Assembly (NCBI GenBank): GCA_029204225.1
Contig: CM055113.1
Coordinates: 32,014,299 to 32,078,298 of the forward strand
Length of the DNA: 64,000 nucleotides
Direction: 5' to 3'
Source of the DNA: Diphasiastrum complanatum
Taxonomy: Eukaryota > Streptophyta > Lycopodiopsida > Lycopodiales > Lycopodiaceae
Shown here one piece after another: positions 34,543-45,365 of this stretch (positions are counted from its first letter, which is position 1; every line of letters begins with the position of its first letter). Both the position numbers and the translations under genes were made by a program. The notes beneath the pieces were generated by a model. It searched no databases and was not told the origin of the DNA. It was given only the letters and a program-made list of their open reading frames with translations.

Positions 34543-35700
34543 GCAATGCACTCTCATCTTGCTTGTTAGTATTTTTTTCATATTTTGTGGATAGAATGCA
34601 TTAGGCATCTTGATCTTTGCATGCTAGGGTTAGCTTTGCATTATGGATGTGATTTGTGAGAGTTATGTCCAAACATGAGTGGTGACTGTATTTTTTGTTT
34701 TTTTTTTAATTTTTCTGCTCTTTTTCTATTTGATTTCCGCCCAACATTTCATTCTTTGTAATTCAATCTGAATAGATACTACAATAGATCATTGAAAGGG
34801 CTTTCTAGCCATATAATCTTTTCTAAATTCCGTTTAGTATTGAGCAAGTTACAAATTTTTAAGTTGGCCACAAAATTCTGTAAACTTGTAGAAAACCAAA
34901 AAAAATTCTTTTAAATCTAGATTTTCATGAAAAATTGAAAACTTTGGATGATAAATTCGTCAAACACATAAATAGGCTCTGATACCATTTTTAATGTAAA
35001 AAGAAAGGTCACCATTTTTTATTTTTCTTTTTCCTTTTCTTCATTCTTCAGTTTGAAATGACACATTGGCACTTGTGATGAGTCACACACATTTAACCTC
35101 CTTTCCACTTCTCAAAATGTAGTAGTCGACTTTGAAAGGCCAAGTCCTCAATTCTCAAGGTCGCTTTGGGAATGGCATGTTTTTTGATAGGCTAATCGAC
35201 TTTTCCTTAGATCATCAGTGATAAGATAAAGGAGAGTGAGATTCTCCATGTCATCTTAAATGGATTGGGAGATGAGTACTACAATCTTGTTTAAGTTTTG
35301 CTATCAAGAATTCCTTCCATCCATTGAGAAGCTCCAAAGTATTCTCATAGCCCAGAAGAGTACGATCCAACATGCCAAAGCTAGGATGGATTCATTTTCC
35401 TTGCACAAGGGTGATGAGCAGGCAAACTTCTCCATCAAAGGCAAGTGAAAAGGAAAAAAAATCCAACAAGCAACAAGGAGGTGATCCATCAAAGGATGAA
35501 GAACGCCAATCAAGCTCAAAGAAGGGTAAGAAGGATAAATCTAAAAAGGGGTCCTTTGCATCCAAGTGTTTCAAGAAGATGCATGCACAAGGAGAAGAAA
35601 AATTATTTTATAGTTTTTTTAATTTAAAAAATAAAAAATCAAACTTTCTTTTCTGGATCCAGTTTGATAGCACATCAGTGTGGTAGTCGATGTCTCTCAA
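34543..35700 (+). pseudogene. Copia-like leader and Gag fragment, right copy
   Basis: Reverse copy of 12150-13310. It contains a minus-oriented GCTCTGATACCA (34976-34987) and a plus-strand Gag remnant from about 35215 (KESEILHVILNGLGDEYYNL, then the lysine-rich tail to 35686). The primer-binding motif and the Gag remnant point in opposite directions, so the block is a composite rather than one element. Stops break the frame at 35301. Confidence 0.6.
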
Positions 35701-35859
35701 AAAAGAATCCATTTAATCTATCACTGTTTATAAAACAGTTACATTCTTTTGTAGACCAACATGTCAACATGCTAGCTTTTATAGCTTCATGAACATTTTT
35801 TCATAATAAAAATAAATTTGTATTTAAAAAGTTGCAAAGTGTCTTTTAAAATTCGTCAT

Positions 35860-36300
35860 CAATGCACATCAAGGTAAGATTTTACCAAAAGCCAATACTT
35901 GAAAAACTCAAATTGCCTATTGGTAGATGAATATATTGCAGCTGCTCTAGTAAAGTCCAAACATTCTAAAACACAAAAAAATACAGATCTTTGCATGTCA
36001 AGGATGGTTCCCCCTCATCAAACCTATTTTTTCAAAATTTGAGCACACACTTTGGATTGCAAAATGTGTGTTGACTACCAATGATGAATCTATCTCAATT
36101 TTGAAAATTGTATAGGCTCTCATCTTGTCTGTCATGCACATTCAAGATTGATGCCTTTTGCAATATTTGTGATTTTGCGGCCATGGATAGACATGAGTCT
36201 ACATTTTGAATGGCCAGAGATAATGTGGGCCCATTTTTTATCTTGCATATCGATGCTATTGTATTCAGATCGGCCCAATGTGATATATATTTCTCTCTCA
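35860..36300 (-). repeat. Repeat R (reverse) forming the distal U1 upstream region
   Basis: Similar in reverse to repeat R (phrases CCAATACTTGAAAAACTC, TTTTCAAAATTTGAGCACA). It includes TGGGCCCA at 36226-36233 and a short CT run (four units) at 36292-36299. Together with the matching blocks at 57480-57862 and 61500-61735, it shows that U genes sit at the edge of R. Confidence 0.65.
36226..36233. promoter_or_regulatory. Site II-like TGGGCCCA element upstream of U1
   Basis: The palindrome TGGGCCCA contains TGGGCC, the plant site II motif bound by TCP-class factors. It lies about 480 bp before the U1 ATG. In U2 the same position reads TGGGACCA (57762-57769), and U3 has lost the stretch. A function is inference. 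Confidence 0.35.
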
Positions 36301-36539
36301 TTCACCATTTGGAATATGACTAGAGAGTGTGTGGCAGAGTGGAAGAGCATTTTAAGCTCTGCCAGTTAACTTTCTTCCAAGAGTGTATATTCTTACTTAA
36401 TAAAGTTTAAAGTTTATTTTGGCATCTAATTTTTTCGAAAAGTATATCTTCCTGAATAAAGTTTATGGCTTCTTCGTGAATCGTGTAACATCTTTCTCAA
36501 AAGTTTATTCTTCTTCACGTAGGGGCTACTTTCTTGCAG

Positions 36540-36546
36540 TTTATAG
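36540..36546 (+). promoter_or_regulatory. Putative TATA box of U1
   Basis: TTTATAG, 160 bp before the ATG, is conserved in U2, U3 and U4. It is followed by a CTCACTCA-rich stretch that would be the 5' leader. No transcript evidence is available. Confidence 0.4.
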
Positions 36547-36704
36547 CCTGATCTCACTCACTCATTCACTCACTCGTCTCATCTCAGGAGTGACAACTCT
36601 CTCACTCTCTCTCACTCACTCGCTGGTCTCTCAGGAGTCGTCGGTACTGCTACTACTCTCGCTTGAAGCTCATCCCTCAAACCCATTCAACTTTAATTTC
36701 AAGC

Positions 36705-37055
36705 ATGGCGCAAGACCAAGTAAGCAAAAGGTACCTTTATCAGGGTCATGTCCATGGAGAGGCGGTGAGCGGCATCAAGCTCCTGGCTCTCAAAATACAT
36801 GACGAGAGCAAAACTTTTGCAGGCTCTGCCATAGTTGACACTAGTTCTGCTGGACTGGAGACGATTACCGGCACATTGTACACCGACAACCTGCATGAGC
36901 TACACAATAACACGGTTAGCTTCAAGTTCAAGACGGAATACGATAAATTCGTTGTTAGCTTCTACGATAAGCATGAAAAGTGCCTGGGTGTTGTCGAAGG
37001 TAACCCTATCAAGAGCGTCACTGTGCCTGGTCAGGGGACTGGATGTTGGGTCTAG
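36705..37055 (+). CDS. U1: small uncharacterised protein, family U
   Basis: 116 residues, single exon, start AAGCATGGCG with A at -3 and G at +4. I do not recognise the family. There is no hydrophobic N-terminus or membrane segment, so it is probably soluble. Alternating hydrophobic and polar runs (TVSFKFKTEYDKFVVSFYD; NPIKSVTVPG) suggest mainly beta-strands. Compared with U2 it has Cys for Trp (KCLGVV), Gly for Ala, Tyr for Ser, and a TAC-to-TAG change that removes the last three residues (YDS); the old stop has become TGG. Nearly all other bases, and about 1 kb of 3' flank, match U2, so duplication was recent or sequence exchange is ongoing. Confidence 0.7.
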   Translation: MAQDQVSKRYLYQGHVHGEAVSGIKLLALKIHDESKTFAGSAIVDTSSAGLETITGTLYTDNLHELHNNTVSFKFKTEYDKFVVSFYDKHEKCLGVVEGNPIKSVTVPGQGTGCWV

Positions 37056-38044
37056 GATTCATGGTTATCTGCATCTTATTCTATGAAATCGGCATATGCT
37101 TTCTCATGTCATTTGTCCTATAAATGACGAAGAACCTTGTTATAATAGTATAGTGAATGCCGTTGTTAGGACTAGTGTGATGCTGTTGTGATCACTTTGT
37201 ATACTTAATTGTAATGATGTTGCTGCTATGATAATATGAAAAACATTATGGTTTTGTATTACGTGATTGTGATCGTGTTATCTGGCGTCGTCTGATCCGT
37301 AGATACCTGCCTTTCTTTTGGTTCAGTGTGTAACAATATTGGACATTATGGCATTATGCTCAATGGTTGTTGTTTGCCTTCATGCTCGCTTGTCGAGGAC
37401 TGCTTCATGCAGCGCATGTTGAGATCTCTCCTGATTTCTTTTATGGACAAAGCGCACACAACTTGATCTGCATATCGCACCATCCGCACAAGTAAAAAAT
37501 AGTGATGCAGAAATGAAACACACGCTGAACTGCATAACTCTTTCTCTGTGTCTTTCACTTCTGATAGACGCAATCTTGTACAGATCCTCCATAGGTACAT
37601 GCAGGCTTGATTTTAACGCATTAGAAATACGTACATAACTTACACTAAGTTACCCGTGGTTTAACATACATAATCTACTCACCTAAACTTTTCTCTGTCA
37701 ATTTGGCTCGTAACTGCTGCGTGTAGTACTCAGTGACCACTCACCTGTCCAGTGTCATTACTTCCCACACTGAAGCTTTCATTTGTCTGCTTGTTGTATC
37801 AGACTAGCGCTCACAAACAGATTCAATCTATGCAGACAAGACAGACTGTTGGTAGTCATCAAACATAAAGAAAACAGCCAAAGGACACGGACACGATATA
37901 CAAGCTCTCTCAATCTCCCTCTGATCATTCCAAGAAGCACAGGAGATAGAGCTCCAAAATTGCTGTAGTCTGAGTTATTCCAACGTGTTGTCTTATACAA
38001 CAAGATACTGCTTAAGAGAAAAAATTCAAGAAAGCTTAATATTG
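37056..38044 (+). repeat. 3' flank of U1, shared with U2
   Basis: Nearly identical to 58648-59650, apart from small indels such as the extra 'aaaattgctgtag' near 37955. It holds the presumed 3' UTR. Minus-strand frames at 37346-37600 and 37779-38003 recur in U2 but carry no motif. Similarity ends at 38044. Confidence 0.75.
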
Positions 38045-38419
38045 CTAATCCTATTTATCCACTACGCCACTTTTCAGAGGCACAACTGTTTTCTGGCCAG
38101 GGTCATCTAGTTTTGTAGCTCTATTTTGTGATGAATACTTGTCATATGTGACTACTGAGTCCCATGGATGTATCATGGGCACAATTCCCAACAATCTCCC
38201 ACTTGACGAATAGATGCAAAATTCTTATGGTGGTGAGTGACAAAATAATTTTCCATTGAGCTATGGCTGGTTGTCCATTTGATTTTTGGTGCTCTGCAAT
38301 ATTGAAAATGAATCAAGATCCTTTTGTTGATGCAACCCGTTGCTGACCAGATCTTCAAGTCACAAGACAAAGATTCCTCTTGAATTTCACTTTGATCCAC
38401 CATAGAATGTTTCCACAAT
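38045..38419 (-). mobile_element. Copia-like element tail: 3' end and LTR start
   Basis: The minus strand reads CAAGTGGGAGAT followed by TGTTGGGAATTGTGCCC at 38193. AAGTGGGAGAT-TGTTGGG is the usual Copia polypurine tract and LTR start. About 150 bp of LTR remain before it meets the U1 flank. Upstream of the tract is noncoding 3' sequence that joins the UBA pseudogene. Confidence 0.5.
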
Positions 38420-38838
38420 TGCAAGGCTTCATTTCTGCACTCTGACTCCTCTTCTTTTCCAGCCTTCCTCAAGGCTATTATCTGCTTTTGGTCTTCCTCT
38501 AGCCTTTTGGCGTACAACTCCATCCCAATCCAAATTTGCTCCTCCTGCCACACTTTTCCGTTCAACCCCTGTGACTTAGCCTTCGTCCTTAGGAAACTCT
38601 GCCTTGCTCACAGCCACTTTAGGCAATTCATCAATATCCAGATGATCCTCAGAGTCCAACATCCAATTCAAAGCCTTCTCAACACTCCGAACTTTGCTGA
38701 AACACCAAGTCCTAGTGACCGTAACAACAACAAACCCCATCCTTTCTAGCTCTGCAATTAGCAGACCCTTATTCACCTCCAACACCAATAGTTCCTCTGT
38801 CTTTTGCCCTTCTACATGTGCCATGACCTCATCCTGAA
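38420..38838 (-). pseudogene. UBA-domain protein pseudogene, second copy
   Basis: From 38838 the minus strand reads VEGQKTEELLVLEV, LLIAELERMGF, SVEKALNWMLDSEDHLDIDE, a UBA domain. After a frameshift near 38570 comes IGMELYAKRLEEDQKQIIAL and RKAGKEEE, the coiled-coil region following the UBA in At1g04850-like proteins (IGKELLEAKR.EE..ERKR.IALRKAEKEEE). It matches the 9091-9292 copy but reaches further. The zinc-finger half is absent: the gene starts at the LTR boundary. The C-terminal PUB domain is missing too. Confidence 0.7.
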
Positions 38839-39299
38839 TGTTATGTACCATAACGGTACGCCCTTCAATGATGGCCTCACAAAGGGCATGACGCAGGACT
38901 GGAGTTATCGACATGTTTTGGTGCCACACGTCACCATCCTAGGTGGTCACGTGTCGCCAGCAGGATCGTGCTTGATGGGACCCACTGTGCTATGCCTATA
39001 TAGTGGTGGGGTTTCCCTCTTTCCATTCACTCAGTCTACCCGGGAGTTGATGGATGGAGAGCACGTGCATTGGCCAGGATGTATCTCCAGGCCAGGAGAT
39101 GTGTGCTAGGGAGAGCCGAGTGCGATGGCTGGTGGTATGGGACGCCAATTATCGTAGGAGGCTTGACCGGGCATGACTATGTCGATTGCTCCAGGGCAAG
39201 GGGGTGGGTTGGTTTGGGTTGGGCGGTTACGGTGTGTCGTCATTGGTATGGGGTGTGCGGAACCTTCAAGGCAGTCGATGATCCTAGGGAGTTGTAACA
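38839..39299 (+). repeat. LTR of chromovirus 1 family
   Basis: TGTTATG...GTAACA, 461 bp, similar to 8645-9090 in reverse. The adjoining UBA sequence (TTCAG/GATGAG) is the same site as in the first copy, so this is the same insertion event seen in a duplicated segment. Confidence 0.88.
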
Positions 39300-39301
39300 A
39301 C

Positions 39302-39318
39302 TGGTATCAAAGCCATCG
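39302..39318 (+). other. Primer-binding site after the LTR
   Basis: TGGTATCAAAGCCATCG, one change from the initiator-tRNA(Met) site. It identifies the LTR as a 5' LTR. Element sequence continues with decreasing similarity to about 39385. Confidence 0.8.
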
Positions 39319-39385
39319 ATTCTCTTAAAGGTGCACACGTTCCCTTTTCTGCCTTTGTGTTGGGTATTTCTTTACTTGGGAAGGT

Positions 39386-40616
39386 GGCTGTATTTGGGTA
39401 AGTTATCACAACCTTAGAATCAAGGTAAATCTTGTTTGGTTGTGTGTACTTGTTTAATAGTATAGTCTCCCGATTAATTTTAATTTCCTATATTGACCTT
39501 GTGAATTTAGAGTTCATGGTTGTATTCTTACCTTTGTAAGAATGTACCTTTTATTTTTTTTGGTTATGATCTTGAGGATGAAGTTAAACAAATCTCCCCC
39601 GTCCAAAAAAAATAAAAATAATTAGATAAAATAAGTCTAAGCTTGGATTGGGCTCTTAGGCATTTTTTGCCTTTTGGTCATGGTGTACTAATAGCCATCG
39701 GTTTTGATGAGGGACAACAAAGCCACATCTGCCTTCTACTCAGACTGAGGAGAGCTCAGAGTTCACAATTTATCTGTGGGGTTTTTATTCAGTCATCTCT
39801 CAGGAGGAACTGGCTGGTGGTTTGTGGAAGGGTGGGGAGTCCTTTTTTCATAACCTTCAGACCTGCGCGGCACCTACAGTCATTCGGAGGCTATTTACTA
39901 GTACATGTCAGAAAATTCTGAAAAAAAAAATAGAAGAATAAATAATTGAGCCGGAAATCCGTCTGCCTAGTGCCCGCGAACTCCGACCCTACAGCTCAGG
40001 AGTCTTCATTAACTTTTCAATTTGCTGGGTACAGTACAATACTTAGACTAAGTTATTTTGCAAGAGGATGAGGGAGCAGAGAGTAATACCTCTCTTGCGA
40101 ACTATAGCAGGGCCCTGTAGTGCCTGGCTACATATTTTTTTGGTTCGAGAGAGGGTGTGGCAGCGATCGGGAAAGCCGACATCTCTCAAGAATGGAACCG
40201 ACAACTTTGATGAAAGCCCGGTATAAGAAAAATATTACAAGATCAAAAAGTCTTCAAAACTGAGTGCTTAAGAAATATGCAAGATTTTAGACTATAAGGT
40301 TTTTTTTTACTAGAAACTGTGCCTCTCACATGTATACATGGCAGGATAAAATACTGCACTTTTTGAAAAATACAGGAAATTTTAGGATTCAATTATCAAA
40401 AAATCGGTTTTTTAAGGACAGAGTTCAAGTAATGCCTGTAATTTGAAGCTTAAGCCTTAAGGCATTTGCCAGCTTGTATTATCTAGGCCAGGCCCTAGGG
40501 CCCAAGCCTCAAGCCTCAAGGCCCTTGAAACTTGAAGTCTTGAGAATATTGAGTATTGCTACTTGGACAATGGCACATTTAAGATTCACTTTAAAATTGA
40601 ATGCATCTTGCCATGT
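39386..40616. other. No gene seen
   Basis: Mixed sequence without recognised domains. The open frame 39643-39921 (+) lacks motifs. The internal region and 3' LTR of the 38839 element are missing. Confidence 0.45.
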
Positions 40617-40621
40617 GTCAT

Positions 40622-40979
40622 TGTTACGAGCTCGTAACCAGTGCCGAACCCTAGAGAACACAGATAGGTCAGATACCACAATCAGGGTCGTGTCCAACGT
40701 ACATGACCAACAGGGCAAGATAGTGTGAGTAGTGTGCCCCAACACGGTCCATAGCCATGGCGGGCCTAACACAGCCTAGGGACCCTGTCAGCAAGATAGG
40801 GCCCCCAGTTGGGTCCCGACGTGCAGTCGGCCACGTCAGTGACACGTGGCCGACACTTGGCAGTAGCATGCTACCAGTTCTCACTCTGGGCTAGGAGGGG
40901 CTTACTCTATATCAGGGAGTAGGCAAGGTTGGGTGGATCAGTTAGTGTTTGCCCTACTGTGGTGTTAGGATCTATTACA
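40622..40979 (+). repeat. 5' LTR of element 3
   Basis: 358 bp, TGTTACGAGCTCGTAACC...ATTACA. The first 18 bases contain the perfect palindrome GTTACGAGCTCGTAAC. Confidence 0.92.
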
Positions 40980-41884
40980 CTGGTATCAGAGCCATCTCCA
41001 TCCTAGGGAACTCAGTTTTCAGCAGTGGAGAAAGTAGCTAGATTGCTTAGAACTTCTTCAAGTTCTTAGAAAGAAATAGAGGAGGAGACTCGCTGTAGGA
41101 ACAGTCTCCTACTGAGGAAATCTTGGTGGATTTACTTGTTTTTTTGACAGAATCCGAACCAGAATTCAAGGGTAGTTCCATCGCTGCAAAATCAGATAAT
41201 TACTTCTGATTTTTGAGTGTAAAACACTGTTATCTGAGTGGAATCTCAAGGGGAAAAGATAGGCAGATCCATCACTGTATAGACAGCCCTCAACTCTGAA
41301 ATTTGTATGAAGTTTTGAGTAGATTATAGCAAGTTCTAATCTGAATTAGTGTAGCAGGGTCAGCGCTGGACAGAGAGGAGAAAAGGTGAAAATTCATCCC
41401 TGTTTGCTGAGAATTCTCAGGAGTTTGAGCTTCAAACTTACTTGCTATAGACTAGCGACCTACAAGCTTGGGTCAAATCGAAGATTTGAGGTGATTTTAG
41501 AGTTGCGAATTGGACAAATCGGGCCAGACAGGTTGCTGTCCAACCAGCGAGGGCAGGGACTTTAAAAATTCTGGATTTCCTTTTGTAAATTTCCGATTTA
41601 TACTCAGTTTGTTGGAGCTTCACACCTGAAATCAGATCAGTTAGCTACTCAACTCAAAAACCGGGAAATTTGGCACCGTTTTGAAGCTCCAAACTGGCAT
41701 TTTCCGGGATAGTAGGTCTGAAATCTTGGGTAAAAGAGCTGAGAGGGTTTCTCTTCATTCTTTCTTTGGAAGTACAGTCCTCAGAAACAGCTAAGTCATC
41801 TTTCCTTTCCCTTGTACAGTTGTAAATTAGTCTTTTAGACTTTTTTCCTTCAGAGGTTAAGGTAGCTCTCTTTCAGTTCCGAAG

Positions 41885-42830
41885 ATGACCACTCCTCAGG
41901 GACTTGATCAACCCCAGGAGAGAGGCTTCGACGAACTTGAAACATAAGCCTTGGCTTACAGAAAAGAGAAGGGACCCATGGAAGTGGAAGAACAGGAACA
42001 GTTCGCCGAAGAACTCGACGAACTGGTTACCAAGGAGCAGTTTTTCCAATTGGTAACAGAAGTGGATGAACTGAAGTTGGCATTAGCCAATTTCAAGTCC
42101 AGTTATCCCCTTCTCCACTTCCATCAGTTGCAGGTGAGACTTTACGGTCTCACCCGAGTGTTTTTAAAGATTTAAAACCTCCTACTTTTAATGGGGAAGA
42201 GAAGGATAGAAATGCAGATATTCTACAAACCTTCCTCAGCAAATGGAAGAACATTCATGCTCTTAAACAGACCCCTGACCATTTGCAAGCTATTGAGGCC
42301 AGTCTTTCCTTAGGGCCTATGGCCTATAAGTGGTGGTTAAATCTCCAGGAGACTGGGCAGACTCCCCGGTCATGGAAAGCTTTTGAAGAGGCATTCCTAA
42401 GAGAATTTCTACCAGAAAATGAACTTGATAGAGCCTGAGAAGCCTGGGAAAGAATAGTAATGGACAAGTCCCTCATCCAATATATCTCGCAGTATCGAGA
42501 AGCAATTTTAAAGATTAAAAATATGGATGACTAGAAAATCAGGGGATTTGTCCCTGGCCTCAAAGATGAATATAAAGTAGAGGTCCAGAGAAACTCGCCT
42601 ACTACCCTTGAACAAGCTCTCAGATATGCTCAAATCTATGATGATTCAGTGGATAGGAAGAGGGCGAGACAACAACCACTTTCTGAGCAGCCTCCTCAGA
42701 AAGACTTTCAATCTAAAAAGAAATTTTTAAAAAGAAAGAAAGAAGAAAAATTTAAAGGTGAAGCTCCTCAGAAACGCCCTTCACTCATATAGCCCTTAAA
42801 ACCAGATGATTTTGAGAAAGCTAAACAAGA
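41885..42830 (+). pseudogene. Gag of chromovirus element 3
   Basis: Opens at ATG 41885 (MTTPQGLDQPQERGFDELET), with a stop at 41945 in frame before ALAYRKEKGPMEVEEQEQFA. After a frameshift the capsid region reads PPTFNGEEKD, ALKQTPDHLQAIEASLSLGP, WKAFEEAFLREFLPEN and FVPGLKDEYKVEVQ, with further stops at 42436 and 42532. Non-functional. Confidence 0.8.
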
Positions 42831-42837
42831 ACGTTTG

Positions 42838-42879
42838 TGCTTTGTGTGTATGGGCAAGGGACACACAGTCAGACAGTGT
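42838..42879 (+). pseudogene. Zinc knuckle of element 3 Gag
   Basis: CFVCMGKGHTVRQC is an intact CX2CX4HX4C nucleic-acid-binding knuckle, unlike the damaged one in element 1. The deletion junction follows within about ten bases. Confidence 0.85.
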
Positions 42880-42887
42880 CCCAAGGG

Positions 42888-43127
42888 ACTAGGTACAGTG
42901 CCTATGAAAAGAAACTCTTTTATATAGTCCATGCCCTTAAGACTTGGAGGCATTATTTGTATGGTGCCAACTTTGAGGTCCTGACAGACCATGAGAGTCT
43001 CAGATATCTTTGCAATCAACCTGAGCTTAGAGGTCGGAAAGCTCGTTGGGCAGAGTTGATGCAAGAGTTTGACATGTCTATCAGATATAGGCATGGAAAA
43101 TTCAATACAGTAGCAGAATGCCTATGA
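42888..43127 (+). pseudogene. RNase H fragment of element 3
   Basis: RYSAYEKKLFYIVHALKTWR, NFEVLTDHESLRYL and ARWAELMQEFDMSIRYRHGK match the Gypsy RNase H domain from its middle to its end. The first half and all of the reverse transcriptase are missing. Confidence 0.85.
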
Positions 43128-43439
43128 TAAACAAGCTGAGTTTTACTCAGATTCATAATGAGTTACTCGAGTCCTTGAGAGGGAAATGCCAGCATGATGC
43201 ATTCTTCTCTACTATCTGGAACTCAGTCCAGAGCAGACAGTTACAGACTCCAGAACAAGTTTCCAGGGCTGGTGCCAGTTCATCCAAGAATACGACAGCT
43301 TTCGTTGAGGATGATGATGAGTCCGAGTATACGTCGTCAGATGACGTTGAGGATTCTGAGCCTGTATTACCCAAGCAAACCCCAGCGGTTGAGGGTCAGT
43401 TGACTCAAGGATTCAAATGAAAACAGTATTCCATTTAGG

Positions 43440-44278
43440 ATGAGTACTTGCTCTATAGAGATAGAGTATGTGTCCCCAATTCAGAGGATTATAGGTAGCA
43501 GGTCCTATATGAATGTCATGACAATCCTAGTGCGGGACACCCAAGCATACAGAAGACCTATGAGCTTCTTTGTAGGCAATTTATCTGGCCTAGTATGAAA
43601 AAGGACGTCCATCAGTATGTAACTAGTTGCCAGTAGTGTCAAGTAAACAAAGCAGAGCGTTTAAAGGCAGGAGGGTTGTTGCATCCCTTAGAAATACCAG
43701 CTGGTAAATGGGAGAGTATCTCCACAGATTTTATAGTAGGCCTGCCTAAAACCCAAAAGGGTAATGACGCTATATGGGTCACAGTTGACCGTATGACCAA
43801 AATGGCTCTTTTTATTGCAACCAAAACAACCGTTAGAGCTCCAGAGTTAGCGAGGTTGTTTGTAGACGGGCTATTTAAATTGTACGGTCTACCTTCCGGC
43901 ATAGTCAGCGACCGGGACAGTAAGTTTACTGGAAATTTTTGGAGGGCAGTATTCCATCATCTCCATACTAGACTTAATATGAGTACCACCAACCATCCAC
44001 AGACGGATGGTCAAACAGATTGGGTAAATCAAGTGTTGGAGGATATGCTTCGTGCATACGTCAGCAAGAAGCAGACTAATTGGGAGGAGTATCTCTCGAT
44101 ATTAGAGTTTGCTTACAACAGTACCAAACATTCAGCTACGGGATACAGCCCATTTATGCTGATGTACGATTTTCAGCCACGCTCACCCATAGCTGTAGGG
44201 TTTAAACAAGAAAAACTTGAAGCAGCCAGAAACTTTTTTAGAGGACCTAAACCAGATGATAGAACATGCTACGCGTAG
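43440..44278 (+). pseudogene. Integrase of element 3
   Basis: The HHCC region (ECHDNPSAGHPSIQKTYELL; CQ-stop-CQVNKAERLKAGG) lies at 43503-43670. The 200-residue open core at 43676-44278 has STDFIVGL (first Asp), IVSDRDSKFTGNFW (second Asp) and VLEDMLRAYVSKKQTNW (Glu): the complete D,D-E triad. Stops occur before and after the core, so the polyprotein is broken although the core itself is open. Confidence 0.88.
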
Positions 44279-44588
44279 CATTAGGCAGTCCCAAGATCGA
44301 GCCAGGCATTATGCAGATCTACACAGATGGGATGTGTAGTTCTCCACTAGTGAGAAAGTCTACTTGAGAGTCCCAGTTGACTCTAAAACCCTCAAATCAG
44401 GAGTGTGTGCTAAGTTGTCTCCAAGGTATTGTGGTCCCTTTACCATCAGTAGGTGACTAGGCGAGGTCACCTATGAACTAGAACTCCCACACAACAGTAA
44501 GGTTTTTCCAGTCTTTCATGTAAGTCAGTTACGAAAAGCCTTAACCAGATCAGACAATCTGGTAGGGGACAGTGTTCTAGTTCTCCCA

Positions 44589-44783
44589 TTGGATCCTCAA
44601 CAATTTGCACATGAACCAGAGGAGATTCTTGATAGTAGAGAGACGCAGACTCGTCATACTCTATACCGAGAATATCTGGTTAAGTGGAATGATCAGCCTG
44701 TTGAGAATGCCACTTGGGAAAGAGGCAACGTCCTTCGCAAGATTTTTTCAGACTTTGTCTTAGAGGACCAAGACGGTTCTTAA
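44589..44783 (+). pseudogene. Chromodomain of element 3
   Basis: PEEILDSRETQTRHTLYREY then LVKWNDQPVENATWERG is a clear Gypsy chromodomain. It is followed by the stop and the polypurine tract, the standard 3' layout of a chromovirus. Confidence 0.85.
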
Positions 44784-44794
44784 GGGGGAGGGAG

Positions 44795-45090
44795 TGTTAC
44801 GAGCTCGTAACCAGTGCCGAACCCTAGAGAACACAGATAGGTCAGATACGACAGTCAGGGTTGTGTCCAGCGTACATGACCAATAGGGCAAGACAGTGTG
44901 AGTAGTGTGCCCCAGCACGGTCCATAGCCATGGCGGGCCTAACACAGCCTAGGGACCCTATCAGCAAGATAGGGCCCCCAGTTGGGTCCCAACGTGCAGT
45001 CGGCCACGTCAGTGACACATGGCAAGGGACTAGGCAAGGTTGGGTGGATCAGTTAGTGTTTGCCCTACTGTGGTGTTAGGATCTATTACA
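44795..45090 (+). repeat. 3' LTR of element 3
   Basis: 296 bp. It lacks about 62 bp that the 5' LTR has at about 40850-40911, otherwise closely similar. Confidence 0.92.
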
Positions 45091-45365
45091 GTCATGGCCT
45101 GATATGAGGAATCTGCCACGAAGCCACGCGTTATGTGACCACCGTGCTGCCCAATTAAGGTGCTTTCAATTCTTCGGCTCGCGACTCTCGAGTTGCCACT
45201 CCTAGTCTCCCAGACTCCAGAGGGCCGAACTTCGAAGTTTCAAGCTTTTGTTTCATTTATGAAATTTGAATGTTCATTTCCAAATTCCACTGCATGAGGC
45301 AGCAGGCTTGCCACTTGAAAGTTGAGCTACGTTGGTTGTTGCATGAGCTACATTGGTTGTTGTAG

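Larger units (their letters stand above)
40622..45090 (+). mobile_element. Ty3/Gypsy chromovirus (element 3), internally deleted
   Basis: 4.47 kb flanked by the TSD GTCAT (40617-40621 and 45091-45095). It has LTRs, a perfect primer-binding site TGGTATCAGAGC at 40981, Gag with zinc knuckle, RNase H, integrase, chromodomain and a polypurine tract (44783-44794). Protease and reverse transcriptase are absent: the sequence goes from the zinc knuckle straight to RNase H at about 42888. By eye the LTRs differ at about ten sites in 285, almost all transitions, as expected for methylated DNA. Confidence 0.93.

Noticed and set aside
36699-36931. Minus-strand frames opposite U1, also opposite U2 and U3, and the +2 frame 36835-37086
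   Set aside because: They recur only because the U sequence recurs; the sense frame has the better start context and consistent ends.
8600-39300. One large simple palindrome
   Set aside because: Blocks recur inverted, but the Tat LTR and the 1.26-kb repeat are in swapped order and the spacings differ by kilobases, so a single inverted duplication does not explain it.
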